Position numbers and translations under genes: made by a program. From assembly GCA_002742845.1 (NCBI GenBank), contig DLUH01000001.1:124001-188000 (forward strand): a DNA stretch of 64,000 nt. Direction: 5' to 3'. The notes below the pieces were generated by a model. The model made no database searches. It saw nothing but the letters and a program-made list of their open reading frames with translations, and was not told where the DNA came from. Positions 59,127 to 64,000 of this stretch are shown here, one piece after another (the stretch's first letter is position 1; each line of letters begins with the position of its first letter). This stretch comes from Sulfurovum sp. UBA12169. Lineage in GTDB: Bacteria; Campylobacterota; Campylobacteria; Campylobacterales; Sulfurovaceae.

Positions 59127-59623
59127 TATATCTCTTTGGCGTGATGATTGATCCATTCAATGATCGCATTTGTATCATTGAGATCAAGTATATTTATGGA
59201 TGAAGGTATAGTATAGCAGCTTGTATCGATTGAATCATCAATTGCGATGGCTTCACTGCAATCAAAATAGCTTTCATCTATCTTATTCCTAAAAATGGCA
59301 ATGCGCGGAAGCGGAAGTGTTTTTAGCCCCTCAACAAGCAGGATATCAAAGTCTCTTATCATGTGAACAATGTCATCCAAATTTTTTTCTTTTTGCGAAA
59401 AGTAGGTGGTGCGGGTAGGTGAGGTGACGACCACTTCCGCGCCTGTTTGTGAAAAGATATAGCTGTCTTTACCTTCGATATCAAACCTTGCTTTGTCTTT
59501 GGGGTCGTTTTTAATAATGGCAACTTTATAATTTTTAATTAGTTCTTTTGCAATTTTTTCAATCAGTGTTGTTTTGCCGCTATTTGACGGACCCGTAAAG
59601 GCTACCGCAACTCTTTTATGCAT
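59126..59623 (-). CDS. mobB: Molybdopterin-guanine dinucleotide biosynthesis protein MobB
   Basis: 165 residues. P-loop [14 protein letters not shown] (about 10-23), [40 protein letters not shown], and [18 protein letters not shown]. MobB is a GTP-binding partner of MobA in forming the bis-MGD cofactor of molybdoenzymes such as nitrate reductase Nap. First gene of a mobB-fbp-small-gene operon with one-base overlaps. Confidence 0.92.
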   Translation of the reverse strand: MHKRVAVAFTGPSNSGKTTLIEKIAKELIKNYKVAIIKNDPKDKARFDIEGKDSYIFSQTGAEVVVTSPTRTTYFSQKEKNLDDIVHMIRDFDILLVEGLKTLPLPRIAIFRNKIDESYFDCSEAIAIDDSIDTSCYTIPSSINILDLNDTNAIIEWINHHAKEI

Positions 59624-59763
59624 CTTATTGGTTCCTCGTATAGATTTTTACATCCCTGCACCAAGAGGGTATCTTGGGGTATTGTCGGGAGATTTGTATG
59701 AAAAAGATTATACTTAAAACTTTATTGAAACTATGTTAAAATCACTACAATAAAGGAGGGTCG

Positions 59764-60288
59764 ATGCGCAATATCACATTTATGGTCATCGCAGCAACTT
59801 TCCTGACGGCCTGTACGCAAAAAGAAGAGATATCTCTTGTCCGGGAATTTGAAAAACACAAGCCTTTCCATAAAAATTTGAGCAAGACCGAAAAGGTTCA
59901 GCTTTACAATTTGGCAGGAGAGACCAGGGCACTTCTTGTTGCAACATATCTTTATACTCAGACATCGCACAAAAAAGACGAAAGAGATGAAGTTTTTATC
60001 ATAGGAATCTACGCAGAAGACGGTACGGGGAACGATGATTTTACAAAGTCAGAATATGCGCTTACGCTTAATGGACAGCCGCCCAAAAAGATACAAAAGC
60101 TTAACTATAAAGATATCAGACTGAAAGATATCTCTTTTGTAACGGAGTGGGGAAGTTATTATCTGATGACTTTTTCTCATGTTGAAAGCAAAAGCTTTGA
60201 TCTTGTCTTTGAAAGTAAAAATTATGCGAGAGGCACACTGCATTTTGCAAAAGTAGCGAAATATGTATTGACTCAAAAGGCGGATTAA
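59764..60288 (+). CDS. Lipoprotein of unknown function
   Basis: 174 residues with a lipoprotein signal MRNITFMVIAATFLTACTQK (Cys about 17). The mature part looks mixed alpha/beta: a charged helix near the start (LVREFEKHKPFHKNLSKTEKVQLY), then strands such as TRALLVATYLY, DEVFIIGIYAED, YYLMTFSH and FDLVFES. No family recognised. Strong ribosome site AAAGGAGGG. It is a single gene diverging from mobB and converging on the slt gene. Confidence 0.68.
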   Translation: MRNITFMVIAATFLTACTQKEEISLVREFEKHKPFHKNLSKTEKVQLYNLAGETRALLVATYLYTQTSHKKDERDEVFIIGIYAEDGTGNDDFTKSEYALTLNGQPPKKIQKLNYKDIRLKDISFVTEWGSYYLMTFSHVESKSFDLVFESKNYARGTLHFAKVAKYVLTQKAD

Positions 60289-60331
60289 AGCCCTTTGTTT
60301 TTTTGGAATATTTTTTATGGTCTAGCGGAGA

Positions 60332-61891
60332 CTACTGTCTAAACTTGTCTGTTTTGGAGGGTGTGGTGAGTGACTCAAGAAAGGGTAAAAGTCTCGTCGG
60401 CTGTCCGAGTTTATTCATGTAGATCACATAGTTAGTAAGGACATGCTTGCCGTATTCTTTTGCTTCTTCGTTTTGTATTGTCTCCATACTCCAATAAGGT
60501 TGATAGGCGCCGGGTCTAAAATACTTTTGTGTTGTGATAAGATTTCTGGTAAACCCTATGCCCCCATTATATGCATATGCGACAAAAAGCGGATGATAAA
60601 GATATGTGGTGAGATAGTCTAAATGAAAATTGGCATAATCTAAAGCTTTATAGGGATTAAACATCTCATCGAGATCTATTTTTTCGCCTTTTTTCATAGC
60701 TATATCTTCGACCAAAAACGGCATGATTTGCATCATGCCAAGCGCAAATGAACGCGAAACCGAAGCGGGTACAAAACGACTTTCTTGTCTGGCGATTGCA
60801 TACAAAAGCGCCTGGCGTTTTGGGCTAAGATTTTTCATTATATTGCGGTAAGGCATTGGAAAGTATGATTCTTTGAAGTTGGATGCTTTGGCTTTGATGT
60901 AAGTATAGGGTCCAATGGTTTCATCAGATTTATATTCATCGGCTAAATGCTGCAGGTTGTATCTGCCCGAAAAGAGTTTTTCTTTAAGCGCTGCCCAATG
61001 AATAGGATCTTGTATGTTGAAATGACCAATGCGAGCAGGGGAAAGCTTTGGGGTGATCGTCTTTGGGTATTTCATTTTCATGATATCACGTGCGGCAAGA
61101 GTATACATATTGACATGATAGCCGTTGAGCAGATTTTTTAGATATCCCTTGTCTTTGCTGACTAGATACAGCCAAAAATTAGCTTTGTCTTTGTCTTTTC
61201 TTTCGGTAAATTTTTTTCTGGCTTGTCCAAAATAGAGTAATGCGATTTTAGGCTTATTTTGCGAAAGTGCATAAAGGCCAAGTTTAAAATGCGTTTGAGG
61301 GGAGATGAGATTGCCTTCTGCCGGCGGCTGCATTAGTGACTGACGTAGTTTGGGCAGATCCTCTGAGAGTATAATCCGAATACTTTGGTCAAATTTTTCA
61401 TCCATAGTCATGAGTCGATACTCTTTTGAGGAGAGAAGCTTGTCAAATCTTTGTTTGCGTATGGTATGTCCGCAATTGTTGAAAAGGTAGCACTCCATTT
61501 GCGGCGTGCTTGCTACCCATGCCGGAGCAATAAGCTTGCCTTGTTTGAGTGCCTGAAGTTTTTGGTGGTTGGCTTTCCATTGCTGCTTCTCGGCTTCGGT
61601 TGCCTTGCGTCTTACGGGAGCACTTGCTGCTTGCACATGAGGGGCTAAACCGGTTTTTCGCCTATAAACTTCTCGCAGTTTTTTGTTGAGAAAACTGGCT
61701 TCTTGAATAATGGATTTTGCTTCCGAGGCAGTCGTAGTGCTTTGAGACAAAAAACGCCAAATATAATAATCTTTTTCTATGCTTTTGGGCATATTGTGTA
61801 TTTGCCAATATTCAAAGGTTTTCGCATTCAGACTTATTGTGCCCAAGGTCAATACAATGGCTGCAGCAGCATAAATAGCACGAATTTTCAT
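60332..61891 (-). CDS. Soluble lytic transglycosylase (Slt-type)
   Basis: 519 residues with a signal peptide (about 1-23, LNAKTF). A long helical region (about 30-330) with alpha-superhelical (Slt70 U-domain-like) repeats precedes the transglycosylase domain (about 355-500): AIARQESRFVPASVSRSFALGMMQIMPFLVEDIAM has the catalytic Glu, and FVAYAYNGGIGFTRNLI the GxN-like motif. Periplasmic peptidoglycan turnover. The three genes gltX, yggT and this one form an operon, with gaps of eight bases here and a four-base overlap before. Shorter than E. coli Slt70 (645) as usual in this group. Confidence 0.9.
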   Translation of the reverse strand: MKIRAIYAAAAIVLTLGTISLNAKTFEYWQIHNMPKSIEKDYYIWRFLSQSTTTASEAKSIIQEASFLNKKLREVYRRKTGLAPHVQAASAPVRRKATEAEKQQWKANHQKLQALKQGKLIAPAWVASTPQMECYLFNNCGHTIRKQRFDKLLSSKEYRLMTMDEKFDQSIRIILSEDLPKLRQSLMQPPAEGNLISPQTHFKLGLYALSQNKPKIALLYFGQARKKFTERKDKDKANFWLYLVSKDKGYLKNLLNGYHVNMYTLAARDIMKMKYPKTITPKLSPARIGHFNIQDPIHWAALKEKLFSGRYNLQHLADEYKSDETIGPYTYIKAKASNFKESYFPMPYRNIMKNLSPKRQALLYAIARQESRFVPASVSRSFALGMMQIMPFLVEDIAMKKGEKIDLDEMFNPYKALDYANFHLDYLTTYLYHPLFVAYAYNGGIGFTRNLITTQKYFRPGAYQPYWSMETIQNEEAKEYGKHVLTNYVIYMNKLGQPTRLLPFLESLTTPSKTDKFRQ

Positions 61892-61899
61892 ACCTGTTC

Positions 61900-62169
61900 C
61901 TAAAAGTAAGCCATCATAAAATTGTCTATAAGCTGCAATCCTAAAATTACGATCAATGGAGAGAGATCAATCCCGGAAAAAACAACAAATGGCAATTTGT
62001 CTCTTATCCACCGGAATACAGGTTCTGTCAAACGAGAAAGTATCTGCACAATAGGATTTCGAGGATCAGGCCTGACAAAACTAAGCAAAGCGGCAATAAT
62101 TACTATCCAGATATACAGCGAGATAACCGTATGCAGAGTCTGTACGATAGCATAGATTAGGGCATTCAT
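61900..62169 (-). CDS. yggT: YggT-family membrane protein
   Basis: 89 residues with two membrane helices (about 8-32 and 60-85) and the conserved connecting segment FVRPDPRNPIVQILSRLTEPVFRWIRD, hallmark of one YggT unit (E. coli YggT has two). Members are linked to cell division or osmotic response and to plastid thylakoid organisation; the mechanism is unknown. It overlaps gltX by four bases and lies eight bases before the slt gene. Confidence 0.88.
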   Translation of the reverse strand: MNALIYAIVQTLHTVISLYIWIVIIAALLSFVRPDPRNPIVQILSRLTEPVFRWIRDKLPFVVFSGIDLSPLIVILGLQLIDNFMMAYF

Positions 62170-63476
62170 GAAGCAATCTCCAATAAGTATGATTTGATTA
62201 ACGGATAAATTTCACTAAGTTCAGGACCATGTTCGGCACCTGTAAGCAAAAGTCTAAGAGGCTTAAAAAAATATTTACCCTTAAGTCCGCTTTTCTCCAT
62301 GAGATATGATTTAAATTCGTCAAATGTGCCGATCATGGGTGCATCAGCAATGATCTCTTCCAATGTGCGCATCTGTTCAGCCCATTCTCCCTCAAATCGT
62401 TTAGGAGTAAAAATAGGTTTTATTTTGCTCTCTAGTTCATTGACGGTGCTGGCTTCTTCAAGATAAATCTTGGCAAGTTTACCTATATTTTCATCGGCAA
62501 AACCAAAGAGAGAAGAGAGCGCCTTATCTTCCATCATCTTGAGATGTTCTCTATTGATGAAGCGCAGTTTATCTATATCGAATCTAGCAGCACTTCTGGA
62601 AATATCTTCCAATCTAAACCATTCTATAGCTTCAGGAAGCGTAAAAATCTCCTTTGGTGCCTTGGTGTTGCCAAGCAGCAGAAGATAATTCGCAATAGCA
62701 TCAGGAATAAATCCTTGTTCGAAGAGCCATTTTACTGAACTGGCATCATCCCTTTTGCTCATTTTTTTACCTTCATTGTTGAGAATTATGGGCAGATGCG
62801 CGTATATTGTTTCTTTTGTAAAGCCTAGTTGTGTTTTGATGTGCATTTGTTTGGGGGTATTGGAAAGGTGGTCTTCCCCTCTAATAATGAAATCTACATC
62901 GCTAAGCATGTCATCGCATGCGCAGGCAAAATTATAGGTGGATGTTCCGTCAGTTCTAAGGATAACAAAGCTGTCAACTTCATTGGGCGAAGTAACGATA
63001 TCGCCCTTGATAAGGTCGTGATTGATGATCTGTGCTGCAGGTTTTTTGATGCGGACAACAAAAGGTATGCCATTTTCTTTAAGCAGGGCAAGTTCTTTTT
63101 TGTCGACATCCATACATTGACCGCTGTAGCGATAGGCAATTTTTTGTTCTATGGCTTTTTCTCTATGGCTTTCGAGTTCTTCAGCTGTGCAGGTACAGAC
63201 AAATGCTTTTCCTTCTTCGAGCAGTTTCATGGCAAACATTTGGTGCATATGTAGATTTTCGCTTTGATGAGAAACACTGTCGTGCTTAAGTGCAAATTTT
63301 TCCAAAATTTGCATAATTTCTGTATCTTTTCCTTCAATATTGCGTGCTTTATCTGTATCTTCTATGCGAATGATAAAACGTTCATGACGTTGTTGCGCAA
63401 CCAAATAATTGAGTATGGCAACACGAAGGTTTCCTATGTGCATATCGCCTGTAGGCGACGGGGCAAATCTTAACAT
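62166..63476 (-). CDS. gltX: Glutamyl-tRNA synthetase
   Basis: 436 residues from the ATG at 63476 (GGAGC eight bases upstream); a longer frame to 63608 is not supported, as the family starts with this MLRFAPSPTGD. Class I synthetase: HIGH-type PSPTGDMHIGNLR, KMSKS-type GKKMSKRDD, and a helical anticodon-binding domain at the C-terminus. Campylobacterota usually have two GltX paralogues, one serving tRNA(Gln); which of the two this is cannot be decided here. First gene of the gltX-yggT-slt operon. Confidence 0.94.
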   Translation of the reverse strand: MLRFAPSPTGDMHIGNLRVAILNYLVAQQRHERFIIRIEDTDKARNIEGKDTEIMQILEKFALKHDSVSHQSENLHMHQMFAMKLLEEGKAFVCTCTAEELESHREKAIEQKIAYRYSGQCMDVDKKELALLKENGIPFVVRIKKPAAQIINHDLIKGDIVTSPNEVDSFVILRTDGTSTYNFACACDDMLSDVDFIIRGEDHLSNTPKQMHIKTQLGFTKETIYAHLPIILNNEGKKMSKRDDASSVKWLFEQGFIPDAIANYLLLLGNTKAPKEIFTLPEAIEWFRLEDISRSAARFDIDKLRFINREHLKMMEDKALSSLFGFADENIGKLAKIYLEEASTVNELESKIKPIFTPKRFEGEWAEQMRTLEEIIADAPMIGTFDEFKSYLMEKSGLKGKYFFKPLRLLLTGAEHGPELSEIYPLIKSYLLEIAS

Positions 63477-63621
63477 ATTTTTTAGCTCCAATAGTGGGTA
63501 ATTTAACGATGATATTATAGGCTCTTTTACTGAAAATGCACTAAGAACGCAAAAGGAGCCGCCGAAAATAAATTTGTTTTTTTGGTTTATTTCGGCATTG
63601 TTTAGCAAAGTGACGAAGGGG

Positions 63622-64000
63622 TTACTTTAGATAAAAGTCCAAAGTAAACTGCATATCTTCATCAAGTTCCAGATTGTTTCTCATCCATCTTAGATATCCC
63701 ATATCTTCGTGGGCTATTTCTTCGATTTCTCTCTCTTTGTATTTGCCAAATTTAAATGTTTTCATCATTACGGGGGTGTTGGTCAATTCTGAGAGTTTAT
63801 GCATTACATCGACGCCGGGATGAGTCTCTTTTGTGGTTTGCACCAACTTGGAGAGCAGCAATTTCATCACCAAAACATCACCTATAGCATCATGCGCTTT
63901 TATGGTGATATGCAGCTTGTCTGCCTCTTCCTGCTCTGTTTTGTAAAGGTTCAGCGCATACCGCAAATATTGCAAACGATGGTAAGGCATATTCGGCAAA
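63622..64000 (-). CDS. DnaQ-like 3'-5' exonuclease (partial, 5' end off window)
   Basis: Only the C-terminal 125 or so residues are present. The Exo III motif HDAIGDVLVMKLLLSKLV identifies the DEDDh exonuclease fold. The C-terminus TFKFGKYKEREIEEIAHEDMGYLRWMRNNL is the DUF3820-like extension commonly found on Campylobacterota DnaQ-type exonucleases. The start and Exo I/II motifs lie to the right of the window. The stop codon is at 63622-63624. Confidence 0.8.
   Translation of the reverse strand, partial: LPNMPYHRLQYLRYALNLYKTEQEEADKLHITIKAHDAIGDVLVMKLLLSKLVQTTKETHPGVDVMHKLSELTNTPVMMKTFKFGKYKEREIEEIAHEDMGYLRWMRNNLELDEDMQFTLDFYLK

Noticed and set aside
63477-63608. 44-codon N-terminal extension of gltX
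   Set aside because: Synthetases of this family begin with the FAPSPTG strand, and the ATG at 63476 has its own ribosome site.
1-64000. tRNA, rRNA or CRISPR array
   Set aside because: I looked for T-loop GTTCGA signatures with acceptor stems and for regularly spaced repeats and saw none; a covariance search could still find something I missed.

Overview
The window looks like a chromosomal segment of a free-living Campylobacterota member (Sulfurimonas/Sulfurovum/Sulfuricurvum-like; genus not decidable from this sequence). Reasons: moderately AT-rich DNA with frequent TTG/GTG starts, a nitrite reductase of the cytochrome cd1 type, a DUF475 TerC-type protein, a short GNAT-only N-acetylglutamate synthase-like protein, and an envelope block (rlpA, hisB, kdsC, lptC, lptA, engB, acetyltransferase, mrdA) that resembles gene order I remember from Campylobacter. 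No rRNA, tRNA or CRISPR array was found.

Layout. 0-5 kb: the end of a CoA-ester-lyase-like gene, a YgjP-type metallopeptidase, nirS with two haem-c modules, and a secreted RNase T2. 4.5-9.3 kb: an accessory island on the minus strand, bounded by a flavin reductase and a SAM methyltransferase. Inside are small AT-rich genes (an AbiV-family protein, a REP-associated tyrosine transposase, three genes of unknown function) separated by hairpins that match integron attC sites in architecture. This is best read as an integron gene-cassette array without an integrase in view (CALIN-like), with REP palindromes and a repeated promoter module around it. 9.3-14.6 kb: DsrE-like protein, PIF1-like helicase, NifU-like protein, MFS transporter, DUF134/NifX pair and a diacylglycerol-kinase-like protein. 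14.7-18.2 kb: a PqiABC lipid-transport operon with PqiA split into two genes. 18.4-20.3 kb: a secreted cysteine-motif protein coupled to a radical SAM/SPASM enzyme.

20.4-30.3 kb is mostly housekeeping: YSC84/SYLF protein, adk, aspS, nadK-recN, an Hpt protein, tatD-mltD and ycaO. 30.5-35.3 kb is a yhiI-rbbA-yhhJ type export operon. A PAS-GGDEF cyclase, slyD and a TerC-family protein follow. 39.4-45.6 kb is the dense envelope operon supplying LPS transport (kdsC, lptC, lptA), ribosome assembly (engB) and elongation peptidoglycan synthesis (mrdA). 45.6-64 kb holds ybeY, queC, fabI, an rlmB-like methylase, a TRAP solute-binding protein, metG, a SulP transporter, mobB-fbp, a soluble lytic transglycosylase, yggT, gltX and the end of a DnaQ-like exonuclease.

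The most interesting region is 5.2-8.4 kb. Three sites (5259-5330, 5911-5979, 7730-7797) are strong attC candidates by inspection: TAAC at one end, GTT core at the other, 10-14 bp perfect inner arms, all in the same orientation as the genes. Two more are weaker. The transposase gene sits between perfect 30-bp inverted REP copies, one of which starts two bases after an attC GTT core.
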